From: Gammaproteobacteria bacterium
GTDB taxonomy: Bacteria; Pseudomonadota; Gammaproteobacteria; Pseudomonadales; Pseudohongiellaceae
Assembly: GCA_030832825.1 (NCBI GenBank)
Contig: JAURIJ010000008.1
Span: 1-64,000 of the forward strand
Direction: 5' to 3'
Length of the DNA stretch: 64,000 bases
Position numbers and translations under genes: made by a program. Shown one piece after another: positions 16,842-34,608 of the stretch (positions within the stretch are counted from its first letter, which is position 1; each line of letters opens with the position of its first letter). Below the pieces are notes generated by a model. It was not told the origin of the DNA. It saw only the letters and a program-made list of their open reading frames with translations, and did not search any database.

Positions 16842-17111
16842 TCAGTCCACCACGATGAAGAGGGTCTCGCCCTCCTTCACCATGCCGAACTCGCTGCGTG
16901 CCCGCTCCTCAACAGCATCCAGCCCTGTCTTCAAGTCGAGCACCTCGCCTTCCAGCACTTGATTGCGTTCGGCGAGTGCGAGGTTTTCCTGCTTCTGCAC
17001 ATCCACCTGCGTCTCGAGTTCACGCAACTGGGTGACGCTGCCCTCGCCAAGCCAGAGCTTGTATTGCAGGACCACCAGTACCAGCACCAACGCACTCATG
17101 AGCACTTTCAT
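16842..17111 (-). CDS. ftsB: Cell division protein FtsB
   Basis: FtsB is a small bitopic inner-membrane protein that, with FtsL and FtsQ, links early divisome assembly to septal peptidoglycan synthesis by FtsWI. The 89-residue product has one N-terminal transmembrane helix (residues 3-20, VLMSALVLVLVVLQYKLW), the conserved GEGSVTQLRELETQV, a coiled coil and the C-terminal ARSEFGMVKEGETLF. The start at 17111 has GGAAC upstream and gives the canonical short N-terminus; the longer open frame upstream is not conserved. It follows eno by 23 bases. Confidence 0.96.
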   Translation of the reverse strand: MKVLMSALVLVLVVLQYKLWLGEGSVTQLRELETQVDVQKQENLALAERNQVLEGEVLDLKTGLDAVEERARSEFGMVKEGETLFIVVD

Positions 17112-17134
17112 GGCTGTTCCGTCCCGTGAGTCTC

Positions 17135-21022
<3,888 letters not shown>

Positions 21023-21167
21023 TCACGCCCCATCCAGAGTTTTTTCAGATCAAAACAGTATTTCAAACAAGTACCTACAGATGGGATTACAGACTACCAG
21101 AAGGCCCGGGGCATCACAACGCAAAAATCTGCCGAGCACGGGTTGACAGCGCTGCACTGCCGGGAAT

Positions 21168-22517
21168 TCAGGCCTGAGGATCGAGATCCTGAGGGATCCA
21201 GATCACCTTCCAGCCGGACTCTCCAGGGCCTGCCTGCCAGCCTTCACAGACGCCGATGCCAGGCACACACACGAGCGTGTCATCGACATGCACCAGGGGG
21301 ATGCGCTCACGCAGCCACTGCGGAATGTCTGCATCCTGCAGAATTTTCTTGAGCGCGCGAGTCCGCCTTCCAGTCAGTCGACAAGTTTCACCGCCCTGCC
21401 GATAGCGCAGGGTGACGCGCGCGCCTTCGGGCAGTCGCAGTCCCTTGCCTTCGACTGCCAAGGCATACACACAACCGTTCGATGGCAGATGCACGGTGTC
21501 ATCAGGGTGCCAGGAGTAGCGCGAAGTGGCGGGCACACTCTGCACCACCCGCTGCAGATGCAGACCGTCCTTGTGACGACGCACCACGACGCTGAGCGAG
21601 GCCTCGCGCCAGCGCACCTCGGGATGGGCGTCAGGGCCGGCCTTCAGCATGTCATCGACAATATGGGTCAGGACATTCCAGCCCGGATCGGGCGCCCCGG
21701 CCAGCTGCAGCCAGTAGCGCAGGACGTTGCGTTGTCGCGCGGAACTCAACTGCTGCAGCGCGCTCTGATCGAGCACCGTGAGACTGGCGGTCTTCACGCG
21801 CGCATGATCGAGTTGCGCCAACGCCTCGTTGAGTTCATCCGCTTCACCCGCCAGCACGGCGGCGCGCAGCCAGGACTCGCGATATCCAGGCCAGCGCGCG
21901 TCCAGCAAGGGCAGCACGGCATGGCGGACATAATTGCGATCGAAGCGCAGACTGGCATTGCTCTCATCGTCTATCCAGCGCAGGCCAAGCGTCCCCGCCC
22001 AGACCGCAAGCTCCTCGCGACGCTGCTCGAGCAGCGGGCGGAACAGCACCCCGCGCCCCAGCGGGCGCATGGCGGGAATGGACGCCAGCCCACGCGGGCC
22101 GGCACCTCGCAACGTGCGCAGCAGAAAGGTCTCGGCTTCGTCATCCAGATGATGCGCCATCAGCAGCACTTCTTCGCCGCCGAGCAGCGCCTCGAATGCC
22201 GCGTAACGGCGCTCGCGGGCCAGATTCTCAAGACTCGCCCCGCCCTGCGCCTGCACCGCCACATGCTCCACGTGCAGGCCGATGCCGAGAGCTGCGCAGC
22301 GCTCGTGACAGTGCGCGGCCCAGGCGTCGGCATTGGGGCTTAGTCCGTGATGAATGTGAATGGCACGCAACGCACCCGCATCGCGCTGGCGCAGGGCGGC
22401 ATGGGTGGCGTGCAGAAGGACGGTGGAATCCAACCCACCACTGAAGGCCACCGCGAAGCGGGTGTCCGGAGGGAACCGGGCCAGCTGCTCGCTCAGTGAC
22501 TCGACAGTGAAGGACAT
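21168..22517 (-). CDS. tilS: tRNA(Ile)-lysidine synthase TilS
   Basis: TilS converts C34 of the tRNA-Ile2 anticodon to lysidine, letting it read AUA. The 449-residue product has the PP-loop ATPase motif FSGGLDSTVLLH at residues 25-36, HHGLSPNADAWAAHC, the LMAHHLDDEAETFLLRTLRGAG motif and DESNASLRFDRNYVRH, then the substrate-binding and C-terminal domains as in E. coli TilS. It begins 4 bases after the accA stop codon, so is probably co-transcribed with accA. Confidence 0.97.
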   Translation of the reverse strand: MSFTVESLSEQLARFPPDTRFAVAFSGGLDSTVLLHATHAALRQRDAGALRAIHIHHGLSPNADAWAAHCHERCAALGIGLHVEHVAVQAQGGASLENLARERRYAAFEALLGGEEVLLMAHHLDDEAETFLLRTLRGAGPRGLASIPAMRPLGRGVLFRPLLEQRREELAVWAGTLGLRWIDDESNASLRFDRNYVRHAVLPLLDARWPGYRESWLRAAVLAGEADELNEALAQLDHARVKTASLTVLDQSALQQLSSARQRNVLRYWLQLAGAPDPGWNVLTHIVDDMLKAGPDAHPEVRWREASLSVVVRRHKDGLHLQRVVQSVPATSRYSWHPDDTVHLPSNGCVYALAVEGKGLRLPEGARVTLRYRQGGETCRLTGRRTRALKKILQDADIPQWLRERIPLVHVDDTLVCVPGIGVCEGWQAGPGESGWKVIWIPQDLDPQA

Positions 22518-22521
22518 GGCC

Positions 22522-23475
22522 TCAGGCAGGAACTCCGTAGCTCATGAGGCGCTGGTAGCGACGCTCCAGCAGGGTCTCGACGCGCATGGCACTCAGGCGA
22601 TCGACCTGTTCGATCAGCGCCGTCTTGATGGTGGCCGCCATGGCCGCGACATCACGGTGCGCGCCGCCCAAGGGCTCGCGAATGGTGGTGTCGACAATGC
22701 CGAGCTCTTCCAGACGGCGAGAGGTCACGCCCATGGCCTCGGCTGCGGCAGAGGCATATTCGGCAGACTTCCACAGGATGGTGGCACAGCCTTCCGGCGT
22801 GATGACCGTGTAAGTGGAGTACTCCAGCATGTTCAGGTGATCGGCGATGCCGATGGCGATGGCGCCGCCGGAGTTGGCTTCTCCGGTCACGGTAGCGATC
22901 AGCGGCGTGCGCACGGTGGACATCATGGCCATGTTCTCGGCGATGGCTTCGTTGATGCCACGCTCTTCGGAATCGATGCCCGGATACGCGCCGGGGGTGT
23001 CAATGAAGCTCAGCACAGGCAGCTTGAAACGTTCGGCCATGGCGATCAGACGGCGGGCCTTGCGATAGCCTTCCGGACGCGGCATGCCGAAATTGTGCCG
23101 CACCTTCTCCTTGGTGCCCCGCCCCTTCTGGTGCCCGATCACCATGACCGGGCGCCCGTCCAGCCGGGCCACGCCGCCGATCAAGGCCAGATCGTCGGCA
23201 AACAGGCGATCGCCGTGCAGCTCGTCGAAATCGGTGAACAGGTGGCTGATGTAGTCGAGGGTGTAGGGGCGCAGCGGATGACGAGCGACCTGGGAAATCT
23301 GCCAGGGGGTCAGCGAGGAATAGATTTTCTCGGTGAGCTTCCTGTTCTTGTCCTGCAGCTTCTGAATCTCGTCCGTGATGTTGAGCTTGTTGTCCGCGCC
23401 CACCAATCGCAACTCGTTGATCTTCACTTCCAGATCGGCGATGGGCTGTTCAAAGTCCAGGTAATTCGGATTCAT
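22522..23475 (-). CDS. accA: Acetyl-CoA carboxylase carboxyltransferase subunit alpha
   Basis: AccA and AccD transfer the carboxyl group from biotin to acetyl-CoA, the committed step of fatty acid synthesis. The 317-residue product shows the usual N-terminal helix ([18 protein letters not shown]), [13 protein letters not shown]-like segment ([13 protein letters not shown]), [18 protein letters not shown], the [21 protein letters not shown] motif and [15 protein letters not shown]. It lies directly after dnaE as in E. coli, 87 bases downstream. Confidence 0.99.
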   Translation of the reverse strand: MNPNYLDFEQPIADLEVKINELRLVGADNKLNITDEIQKLQDKNRKLTEKIYSSLTPWQISQVARHPLRPYTLDYISHLFTDFDELHGDRLFADDLALIGGVARLDGRPVMVIGHQKGRGTKEKVRHNFGMPRPEGYRKARRLIAMAERFKLPVLSFIDTPGAYPGIDSEERGINEAIAENMAMMSTVRTPLIATVTGEANSGGAIAIGIADHLNMLEYSTYTVITPEGCATILWKSAEYASAAAEAMGVTSRRLEELGIVDTTIREPLGGAHRDVAAMAATIKTALIEQVDRLSAMRVETLLERRYQRLMSYGVPA

Positions 23476-23562
23476 GTCGTAGAGTGTCCCGGTTGTCTAG
23501 CTTGGCTTGCGGGCAATGATAGCAAAAGGCCTGCGCGGATAGCGACAGGGGCGGACAGCGCA

Positions 23563-27126
<3,564 letters not shown>

Positions 27127-27139
27127 GCGAAACGGCTTC

Positions 27140-27799
27140 TCAGAATTCCAGTGTGGCGATGACAGGCGTGGCGTTCTCCGTGCCCAGTGCGCGACGCACC
27201 GGCGCATAGCTCATGCGATGGACGGGGCTGGGTCCCAATCGTGTGAGCGCCTGCAGGTGCGCCGCCGTGGGATAGCCCTTGTGCACGGCAAAACCATAGC
27301 CCGGGTGGCTTTCCTCGAGCGCCTGCATCTCGCGATCACGGGTGACCTTGGCCAGAATCGAGGCGGCGGCGATGCAATCCACACGGGAATCGCCCTTCAC
27401 CACCGCCGTTGCCGAGTAGGGCCAGCGCGGACAATGCAGGCCGTCGACATAGACATGGCCTGGCGACAGTCGCAGGCCGTCCACCGCCCGCCACATGGCC
27501 AGCAGGCTGGCCTGCAGGATATTGAGGGCATCGATTTCCGCCGCCGTGGCTCGGCCGAGAGAATAGCACAGCGCGTTCTCGACGATGCGCTCGAAAGCCG
27601 ACTCTCTCGCACGCGCGGAAAGCTTCTTGGAATCATTCAGACCGCAGATGGGATACTGCGGGTCCAGGATCACGGCGGCGGCGACCACATCGCCCGCCAG
27701 CGGCCCTCTGCCTGCCTCATCGACGCCGGCCACCGGGGCCAGCGGCGCACAAGGATAGGGATGCCGCCAGACCAGTGGATCCAGCAGATCAGCGCTCAT
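27140..27799 (-). CDS. rnhB: Ribonuclease HII
   Basis: RnhB removes ribonucleotides from DNA and RNA-DNA hybrids. The 219-residue product has the catalytic [19 protein letters not shown] (D27, E28), the [13 protein letters not shown] loop, VYVDGL with a further catalytic aspartate and [21 protein letters not shown]. The ATG at 27799 follows GGAGCG and overlaps the lpxB end by 11 bases; an upstream start would add unconserved residues inside lpxB. lpxB-rnhB-dnaE order is the same as in E. coli. Confidence 0.98.
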   Translation of the reverse strand: MSADLLDPLVWRHPYPCAPLAPVAGVDEAGRGPLAGDVVAAAVILDPQYPICGLNDSKKLSARARESAFERIVENALCYSLGRATAAEIDALNILQASLLAMWRAVDGLRLSPGHVYVDGLHCPRWPYSATAVVKGDSRVDCIAAASILAKVTRDREMQALEESHPGYGFAVHKGYPTAAHLQALTRLGPSPVHRMSYAPVRRALGTENATPVIATLEF

Positions 27800-28952
27800 C
27801 GCACGCTCCGGACTGCACAAGACTCACGATGGCATCCGCCGCCTGACTGCTGGCATCGCGACGAATCGTGTGATGAATCTGCGCGAAACGCTCCACGAGG
27901 GCAGCTTGACGGGCGGGATTGTCAAGCCAGTCCTGCAGGGCCGCCGCCAGGTTTTCTGGCGTCACCTCATCCTGCAGCAGCTCCGGCACCAGGCGTTTGC
28001 CGGCGAGCAGATTGGGCAAGGAGACATAGGGCACTTTGAGCATGCGCGAGGCCAGCATCCAGGTCAGCGATGCCAGACGATAGGACACCACCATGGGACG
28101 GCGCAGCAGCATGGCCTCGAGCGTGGCGGTGCCTGAGGCGAGCAGCACCAGATCGGCCGCCTGCATCGCCTGATGGGAATTGCCTTCGAAGACCATGAAC
28201 TGATCTGCTGCCCCCTGTGCTTGCAGCAAGGCGAGCACTTGCGCGCGACGCTCGGCATTGGCGCAGGGAATCACGAAGCGCAGGGTCTGATCCTGTGCCA
28301 GACAGCGCAATGCCGTGGCGATGAAGACAGCCCCAAGCCTGCGGATCTCATCCCGGCGACTGCCCGGCAGCAGCGCGATCACACGCCCGTCAGACTCCAG
28401 GCCCAAGGCCTCGCGGGCACGTTGACGCTGCAGGGCATCGCCCGCATCCAGGTCGATCGTGTCGGCCAGCGGATGTCCCACAAAGCGCACCGGCACGCGG
28501 TGTTGCTCGTAGATGGCTGTCTCGAAGGGAAACAAGGCAAGCACCAGATCCACGGCGCGGGCGATCTTGTGTATGCGCTTCTGCCCCCAGGCCCACACAC
28601 TCGGGCTGACATAATGGACGGTGCGGATTCCCAGATCGTGGAGTTCCTGCTCGATGCGCAGATTGAAGCCGGGAGAGTCGATGCCGATGAACACATCGGG
28701 TGGTGACTCCTGGAAACGGCGGACCAGGGATTTCTTGATATGCAGGAGTTCGGGCAGGCGTCCCAGGGGTTCGATGAAGCCCATGACGGACAGCCGTTCC
28801 ATGGGGAAGAAACTGCGGAAACCCTCGGCAAGCATGCGCGGACCGCCGATGCCCTCGAACTGCGCCTGCGGGCAGCGCTTGCGAATCGCCTGCATCAGGG
28901 CCACGCCGAGCATGTCTCCGGATGTCTCTCCCGCTATCATGCCGACTCGCAC
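27789..28952 (-). CDS. lpxB: Lipid-A-disaccharide synthase
   Basis: LpxB condenses UDP-2,3-diacylglucosamine with 2,3-diacylglucosamine-1-phosphate at the inner membrane to make the lipid A disaccharide. The 387-residue product contains the N-terminal [66 protein letters not shown] and [11 protein letters not shown], all typical of this GT19 family. The GTG at 28952 places the start right before the conserved [10 protein letters not shown], with GGGAG upstream; the lpxA stop is 16 bases away. Confidence 0.98.
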   Translation of the reverse strand: MRVGMIAGETSGDMLGVALMQAIRKRCPQAQFEGIGGPRMLAEGFRSFFPMERLSVMGFIEPLGRLPELLHIKKSLVRRFQESPPDVFIGIDSPGFNLRIEQELHDLGIRTVHYVSPSVWAWGQKRIHKIARAVDLVLALFPFETAIYEQHRVPVRFVGHPLADTIDLDAGDALQRQRAREALGLESDGRVIALLPGSRRDEIRRLGAVFIATALRCLAQDQTLRFVIPCANAERRAQVLALLQAQGAADQFMVFEGNSHQAMQAADLVLLASGTATLEAMLLRRPMVVSYRLASLTWMLASRMLKVPYVSLPNLLAGKRLVPELLQDEVTPENLAAALQDWLDNPARQAALVERFAQIHHTIRRDASSQAADAIVSLVQSGACDER

Positions 28953-28968
28953 GCGCGTGTCTCCCTGC

Positions 28969-29739
28969 TCAGCGCTGAATGCCCCGCGTGGAGGCACGAA
29001 TGGAATCGACAAACAGCTTGATGTCGACGAATTCCGCGGCCATGGGATCGAGTAGCTCAAGCGCTTCCTGCAAGTTCAGCCCTTTGAGGTAGACGATCTT
29101 GAAGGCGCGTCGGATACGGATGATGGCGTCCTTGCTGAACCCACGTCGCTCCAGCCCGATGGCGTTGATGCTGCGTGCTTCGGGCGGCGTGCCACTGACA
29201 ATCACGTAGGCCGGCACATCGTTGCTCACATGGGTCATGCCGCCGATCATGGCGTGGGCGCCGATCTTCAGGAACTGGTTGATGCCAGCATAGCCGCCCA
29301 GGATGGCCCAGTCCCCCACTTCGACGTGACCGGAAATGCCCACGTTGTTCGCGAAGATGGTGTGGCTGCCGACGATGCAGTCATGCGCCACATGCACATA
29401 GGGCATCAGCAGATTGTGGCTGCCGATGCGGGTGTAACTGCCCCCGAAGCCCGTACCGCGGTGCAGCGTGACGCCTTCGCGGATGATGTTGTCCGAGCCG
29501 ACCTCCAGCCAGGTCTCCTCGCCGCTGAACTTCTTGTCTGCTGGCTCTTCACCTATGGACGCGAACTGGAAGATCCGATTCCTGGCCCCGATACGGGTGT
29601 TGGCACGGATGACGACGTGGGACGCGATGTGCGTGTCCTCGCCGATCTCGACGCCGGGCCCGATGATCGTCCAGGGCCCCACAGTGACATTCGCCGCCAG
29701 ACGCGCACTGGGGTCTATGATGGCGCGTGAATCAATCAA
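28969..29739 (-). CDS. lpxA: UDP-N-acetylglucosamine acyltransferase (TTG start)
   Basis: LpxA adds 3-hydroxyacyl from ACP to UDP-GlcNAc, the first step of lipid A synthesis. The 256-residue product is a left-handed beta-helix of hexapeptide repeats with catalytic His119 in [14 protein letters not shown] and a C-terminal helical domain. The TTG at 29739 gives [14 protein letters not shown], aligning with the family N-terminus, with AGGA nine bases upstream and an 8-base overlap with fabZ. No ATG or GTG lies between the SD and the conserved region, so TTG is the likely start; a GTG at 29760 would add seven residues. Confidence 0.97.
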   Translation of the reverse strand: MIDSRAIIDPSARLAANVTVGPWTIIGPGVEIGEDTHIASHVVIRANTRIGARNRIFQFASIGEEPADKKFSGEETWLEVGSDNIIREGVTLHRGTGFGGSYTRIGSHNLLMPYVHVAHDCIVGSHTIFANNVGISGHVEVGDWAILGGYAGINQFLKIGAHAMIGGMTHVSNDVPAYVIVSGTPPEARSINAIGLERRGFSKDAIIRIRRAFKIVYLKGLNLQEALELLDPMAAEFVDIKLFVDSIRASTRGIQR

Positions 29740-30178
29740 TTTCGTTTTTCCTTTCTGCACACATGATGATCGCGGTGCCCACTGTCTCGTCGCCCACGAA
29801 CGCGCGGCATTTGAATTTGTAGATGCCACGCTTGCTGGTGACAATCTCCGCTTCCAGCATCAGCTGATCCCCCGGGACCACCGGACGCTTCAGTCGCACC
29901 TCATCGGCGCCGACGAAATAATACAGGTAACCATCCTTTGGCTTCTTCTCCTGGCTCTTGAAGCCCAGCACGCCTGCGGCCTGCGCCAGCGCCTCGATGA
30001 TCAACACGCCCGGCATGATGGGCTTGCCAGGGAAATGCCCCTCGAAGAACTCTTCGTTGACGGTGACATTCTTGTAGGCAAGGATGCGCTTGCCGAGCTC
30101 GATCTGCAGTACCCGGTCAACCAGCAAAAACGGGTAGCGCTGCGGCAGGTATTCCTTGATTTCTTCCACGTTCATCAT
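29732..30178 (-). CDS. fabZ: 3-hydroxyacyl-[acyl-carrier-protein] dehydratase FabZ
   Basis: FabZ dehydrates 3-hydroxyacyl-ACP in fatty acid elongation and competes with LpxA and LpxD for 3-hydroxyacyl-ACP. The 148-residue hotdog-fold protein has catalytic His48 in [18 protein letters not shown] and Glu62 in [10 protein letters not shown], plus the [11 protein letters not shown]-terminal signature. It is flanked by lpxD and lpxA, the standard arrangement that ties fatty acid and lipid A synthesis together. Confidence 0.99.
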   Translation of the reverse strand: MMNVEEIKEYLPQRYPFLLVDRVLQIELGKRILAYKNVTVNEEFFEGHFPGKPIMPGVLIIEALAQAAGVLGFKSQEKKPKDGYLYYFVGADEVRLKRPVVPGDQLMLEAEIVTSKRGIYKFKCRAFVGDETVGTAIIMCAERKNEID

Positions 30179-30222
30179 TGTGTTGTTTTCCTGAAACAGG
30201 TGTTCTTGGGCGGCTGACCCCT

Positions 30223-31278
30223 TCAGAGGGAGTCACCCGGGACAGAGTGTCTGCCTTGTGCCAGTTTTTCCAGTTCACGCAGGCGTTTGGCCATGTCGTC
30301 AAGCTGGCGAAACCGCACGATGTTGCGCTTCCATTCCTTCGATTCCAGAAGTCCGGTTCCGGACGAATAGATGCCGGACTCGCTGATCGACTGGCTGACC
30401 AGTGACATGGCACTGATCATGACCTTGTCGGCAATCTGCAAGTGGCCGATGATGCCCACGCCGCCACCGATGGTACAGTAACGGCCGATGCTCGTGCTGC
30501 CTGCAATGGCACTGCAGCCGCAGATGATGGTGTGTTCACCGATGATGCAGTTGTGGGCGATCTGCACCTGATTGTCGATCTTGACGCCCTGACCAATGAG
30601 CGTGTCGTCCAGAGCGCCACGATCCACTGTGGAGCCTGCACCGATCTCGACGTCATCGCCGATCTGCACCCCACCGAGTTGCGCGATCTTGACCGAGCGC
30701 CGTCCATCAAATGCAAAGCCGAAACCATCGGCTCCAATCACCACGGACGAATGCAGCACCACGCGATTGCCGATCAGGACACCCTGATAGAGAGTGACAT
30801 TCGGGTACAGGACGCAGTGGTCTCCCAGCGCGGAATCGGCACCAATGTAACACCCTGCACCAATCACACTGCCAGCGCCTATCCTGACTCCGGACTCGAT
30901 CACCACATGCGCCGCTATGCTGACATCGGCAGCGATCTGCACGTCGGGCGCGATGCTCGCCGTGGGATGAATGCCGCACGCCGGCCTGCCTGCCGCAGCG
31001 AACAGCTGAGACGCCCGGGCATAGGTCACGTAGGGAGTGCTGGAAATCAATTGTGCAGCCTGGCACGCACCGGCGTATTCCGCATCGACGATCACGGCCG
31101 ATGCGCGGCACTGCGCGAGTTGAGACGCATAGCGGGGATTGCTGAGAAAGCTCAGTTGACCGGGCACCGCACTCTTGAGGGTGGCCAGGCCGGAAATGCG
31201 TATCGAAGGATCGCCATTCAGGCGGACCTCCAGCAGGTCCGCCAGCTCACCAAGTGTATGGACAGTTGAAGTGCTCAC
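30223..31278 (-). CDS. lpxD: UDP-3-O-acylglucosamine N-acyltransferase
   Basis: LpxD N-acylates UDP-3-O-acyl-glucosamine with 3-hydroxyacyl-ACP, the third step of lipid A synthesis. The 351-residue product has an N-terminal uridine-binding domain ([17 protein letters not shown]), then a long left-handed beta-helix of hexapeptide repeats with the catalytic His in [12 protein letters not shown] near residue 241, and a C-terminal helix. It follows skp by 27 bases. Confidence 0.98.
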   Translation of the reverse strand: MSTSTVHTLGELADLLEVRLNGDPSIRISGLATLKSAVPGQLSFLSNPRYASQLAQCRASAVIVDAEYAGACQAAQLISSTPYVTYARASQLFAAAGRPACGIHPTASIAPDVQIAADVSIAAHVVIESGVRIGAGSVIGAGCYIGADSALGDHCVLYPNVTLYQGVLIGNRVVLHSSVVIGADGFGFAFDGRRSVKIAQLGGVQIGDDVEIGAGSTVDRGALDDTLIGQGVKIDNQVQIAHNCIIGEHTIICGCSAIAGSTSIGRYCTIGGGVGIIGHLQIADKVMISAMSLVSQSISESGIYSSGTGLLESKEWKRNIVRFRQLDDMAKRLRELEKLAQGRHSVPGDSL

Positions 31279-31305
31279 TTGGTGAGAACCTTTCTGCGCC
31301 AGCTA

Positions 31306-31818
31306 TTACTGGGAGAGCTCGTTCAGTTTGGCAGTCACTTTCGCCGTGATGTCATAGGTATTGTCGAAGAACGCCACGCTGTCAGCGTTCAAGACGATGT
31401 TGTAACCGCCTTCCTGCACGACGGCCTGGATGGCGTTGCCAAGATTCTCGCGCATGCTTTCGATGAAGGTCTGATTGCGCTCCTGCAGGGCTGCCTGAAC
31501 TCGCTCTGCAATCATCTGCAACTGCACCTGCTTTTCCTGTGCTTCAGAGGTGACCCGGCGCTTTTCGGCATCGCTCATGATGGACTCATCGCGCTGGGCA
31601 CGCTCCGCCAGTTCCGTGAGCTCGGTGTTGAGCTGATCGGCCCTGGTCTGATCGTCGCGGAATTCTTCCTGGATGGCCGCCTGCAATTCCTGGGCAGCCT
31701 GAGAATTGAAGAGAGCCTGCTCCAGATTGACCACGCCGACCACGGGTTGCTGCGCAATCGCGCTGCCTGCTGCCAGAATCGAGCCTGCCACTGCGAGTGT
31801 TTTGATGAAGGTTTTCAC
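31306..31818 (-). CDS. skp: Periplasmic chaperone Skp/OmpH
   Basis: Skp is a trimeric periplasmic chaperone that holds unfolded outer-membrane proteins on the way to BamA. The 170-residue precursor has a clear signal peptide (MKTFIKTLAVAGSILAAGSAIAQ, cleaved after the AIA) spanning residues 1-22, then VVGVVNLEQALFNS and a long charged coiled coil (tentacle region) ending near residue 150. It lies between bamA and lpxD as in E. coli and Pseudomonas. Confidence 0.96.
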   Translation of the reverse strand: MKTFIKTLAVAGSILAAGSAIAQQPVVGVVNLEQALFNSQAAQELQAAIQEEFRDDQTRADQLNTELTELAERAQRDESIMSDAEKRRVTSEAQEKQVQLQMIAERVQAALQERNQTFIESMRENLGNAIQAVVQEGGYNIVLNADSVAFFDNTYDITAKVTAKLNELSQ

Positions 31819-31887
31819 GTTCTTTATCTCCGAATGACTTGTATGGCGAGCGTTTGTCGCTGCCTTGTTCTTGTTGTACCGGTGTCG

Positions 31888-34560
31888 TCAGAAACCGGCA
31901 CCAATCGTAAAATCGAAATTCTTTTCATCGTCAAACTCATCCTTGGTGAATGGCTTGGCGACGTAGAAAGTCAGCGGACCGAATGGTGACAGGTAGGTCA
32001 CGCTGAGACCCATTGAATAACGGAGTTGTCCGACATCGAAATCGCTGCAATTGTTGCGCAGGGTTTGCCTGGCCGAACAATTGGAAGAGAAAACGTTGCC
32101 GACGTCCAAGAACAGGGAGGAACGTACCCTGCTGCGATCCGTCACAAAGGGAATCGGGAAGAGCAATTCTACACTACCAGTGGTCAATATATTACCCCCA
32201 AATGCGTCGAGGCGCTGGTTGAGGGAAACGTCCTCAACCGCCAGTTGCACTTGCGGAATGCCATTGGCGTCAACCACCTGATTACCGTCCGCATCCAGTA
32301 CTGGCTCGGTCTGATAACCGAAGATGTTCGGATCGATCTCCGCGATCCCGAGCGGATCGCGAATGATATTGCCATTTTCGTCGCGCTTGAGCGTGGCGTT
32401 GCCGATCAGATACCGCTGCGGATCCGTGCTGCGCGGCCCCAGGCTGTTCTCGTCAAAGCCTCGCACCACTCCATTCTGTGCCAGACCGCCCGCGAAGAAA
32501 TTATTGAAGAAGGGCAGGCCTTCTGTCTCGCCAAAACCGTCGCCGTAGCCAATGTTGGCGCGCAGGGCGAGCACGAAGTCACCCCACAGCGGCTGATAGA
32601 ACTGACCCGCGTAGGTGAGCTTGTAATATTCCAGATCGCTGCCAGGCGTGGTCAATTCCAGAGACAATTGCTGGAAGGTGCCATCGGTCGGCAATTGCCC
32701 ACGGTTGAGCGTACTGCGCAGCCAGTTGGTGGAGAAGGAGAAATTATCGAACACCGTGCCCTGCCGGTCGATGAAGCCAGGTTCAGGATTCAGGTTCAGG
32801 TACTCGCTGGGCAGATTAGCTATCAAGCCCGTAACACCGTCGATCACAGGGCCATCGAACGGGTTCGGATTGGCCGGATTCACGATGAAGAGATCAACCC
32901 CGTCAAAGAGCTTTGGACTCGACTCGATTTCCTGCACTGACAGGCCACCCGAGCTCAGCTCAGTGTGGGTGTAGCCCACATTGAAACCGATCTGCTGGAC
33001 CTCGCTGATGGGGTAGGCGAAGTTAAAAGAGCCCCCGTACGACTTGGTCGAGAAGCTGGCGATGTTGAAGGGCGAATCCTGTTCCTGCAGGAACAGGTTG
33101 AACCCGCGACTCACGCCATCCGCCGTGAAGTAAGGGTCCAGATAGCTGAAGTTAAGACTCTTCTGAAAAGTGCTCTTGTTCACGCCAACCCCCACCGTGC
33201 GCCCGGTGCCGAGGAAGTTCTGCGCCTGCAGGGACGAACTGATGAAGAAGTCCCCTCCGCCGCCCGAGCCCACGCTGAAGGAGATGTTGCTGAAGTTCTG
33301 CTCTTCGACCGTGTACTGCACATCGATCTGATCATCGGACCCCGGCTGCTCGATGGTTTCTACTTCCACCGTGGAGAAATACCCCAGACGCTCCAGTCGC
33401 ACCTTCGACAACTCGATCAACTGACTGGACGCGGGCGCACTCTCCAATTGACGCATCTCACGGCGCAACACGTCGTCCGCCGTGGCGGTATTGCCGATGA
33501 AATTCACGCGATTCACATAGGTGCGATTGCCCGGTTCGACGAAGAAGGTGACGTCCACCGTCTGATCTTCCTCGTTGATCTGCGGCTCGCCGTTCACCTC
33601 GGCGAAGGCATAGCCGAAATTGCCCAGCACCTGGGTCATGTACTCTTCTGTGGCCGTGACCAGCGCCTGCGAGAAGGTCTGGCCGGGCGCCACCACGGTG
33701 TAGGCCCGCAGGATGGCCTCTGCATTCACCAGATCACCGGCGAGGTTCACCTCGTTGACGACATACTTCTCACCCTCGGTGACATTGATGGTGACGTAGA
33801 TCTGCTCGTTGTCCGGGGTGATGGAGACGGGCGTGGAAGCGACACTGAAGCTCACGTAGCCGTTGTCCATGTAATGCGAAGTCAGCCGTTCCAGATCCCC
33901 AGTGAACTGCTCGCGCGAGTAGCGGTTGCGGCGACTGAACGGGTTGTACCATGGCTTCTTGCCAAGTTCGAACAGTGCCAGCAGCTCCTCATCGTCAAAC
34001 GCATTGTTGCCGACGATGTTGATGTACTGGATGCGGCTTTCCTCGCCTTCGTTGATCGTCATGTTGATGGCGACACGGTTGCGGGGCTGTTCTTCGATCT
34101 CGATGTCGACGGTGGTGCCGTAGCGTCCGCGACCGGAATAGACTTCCTGAATGCCCTGACGAATGGCCTCCAGCGTGGCGCGTGTGAAGATGCCCCCCTC
34201 GCTGATGTCGGCGGTCGCCATGTTCTCAAGAATGTCATCGGTCTTCAGAACCCGGTTGCCGGTGATGTTGATCTCGCTGACGGACGGCCGCTCGAGCACG
34301 GAGATGAAGAGCACGTTGCCTTCGCGTGCCACCTCCACTTCCTCGAAATACTCTGACTCGGAGATAGCTCGGATGATCTGCGCCGGCACCTGATCGCTGA
34401 CTTCATCGCCTATGCCCACGGGCAGCAGGCCGAACACGACTCCTGAGGAAATGCGCTGCAGGCCGTCGATCTGAATGTCTTCGATCACGAAATTCTGCCC
34501 GTAGGCACTCGTTGCCGCGATGGAGGACAACACCAAGGTACTGAGTAACTTTCTGGTCAT
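31888..34560 (-). CDS. bamA: Outer membrane protein assembly factor BamA
   Basis: BamA is the Omp85 core of the BAM complex that folds beta-barrel proteins into the outer membrane. The 890-residue precursor has a signal peptide ending AYGQ, five POTRA domains (the first around FVIEDIQIDGLQRISSG) and a C-terminal barrel with the loop-6 motif VRGF at residues 699-702 and a terminal phenylalanine (TIGAGF). It is about 80 residues longer than E. coli BamA; much of the excess lies in extracellular loops, including a loop-6 stretch at residues 727-767 with three Asp/Asn/Gly-rich turns. A cysteine pair is present in the following loop (SNCSARQTLRNNC). Neighbours rseP and skp are conserved partners. 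Confidence 0.98.
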   Translation of the reverse strand: MTRKLLSTLVLSSIAATSAYGQNFVIEDIQIDGLQRISSGVVFGLLPVGIGDEVSDQVPAQIIRAISESEYFEEVEVAREGNVLFISVLERPSVSEINITGNRVLKTDDILENMATADISEGGIFTRATLEAIRQGIQEVYSGRGRYGTTVDIEIEEQPRNRVAINMTINEGEESRIQYINIVGNNAFDDEELLALFELGKKPWYNPFSRRNRYSREQFTGDLERLTSHYMDNGYVSFSVASTPVSITPDNEQIYVTINVTEGEKYVVNEVNLAGDLVNAEAILRAYTVVAPGQTFSQALVTATEEYMTQVLGNFGYAFAEVNGEPQINEEDQTVDVTFFVEPGNRTYVNRVNFIGNTATADDVLRREMRQLESAPASSQLIELSKVRLERLGYFSTVEVETIEQPGSDDQIDVQYTVEEQNFSNISFSVGSGGGGDFFISSSLQAQNFLGTGRTVGVGVNKSTFQKSLNFSYLDPYFTADGVSRGFNLFLQEQDSPFNIASFSTKSYGGSFNFAYPISEVQQIGFNVGYTHTELSSGGLSVQEIESSPKLFDGVDLFIVNPANPNPFDGPVIDGVTGLIANLPSEYLNLNPEPGFIDRQGTVFDNFSFSTNWLRSTLNRGQLPTDGTFQQLSLELTTPGSDLEYYKLTYAGQFYQPLWGDFVLALRANIGYGDGFGETEGLPFFNNFFAGGLAQNGVVRGFDENSLGPRSTDPQRYLIGNATLKRDENGNIIRDPLGIAEIDPNIFGYQTEPVLDADGNQVVDANGIPQVQLAVEDVSLNQRLDAFGGNILTTGSVELLFPIPFVTDRSRVRSSLFLDVGNVFSSNCSARQTLRNNCSDFDVGQLRYSMGLSVTYLSPFGPLTFYVAKPFTKDEFDDEKNFDFTIGAGF

Positions 34561-34608
34561 GAATATTGTTTCAAAAAGGAAAGAGAGTAATGCGCAGGAT
34601 CCCCGGTG

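Noticed and set aside
21023-21167. Possible promoter or CTP-responsive attenuator upstream of pyrG
   Set aside because: TTGTGA-17-TAGTCT is weak, no pyrimidine-run initiation site or terminator hairpin of the pyrG attenuation type is present.
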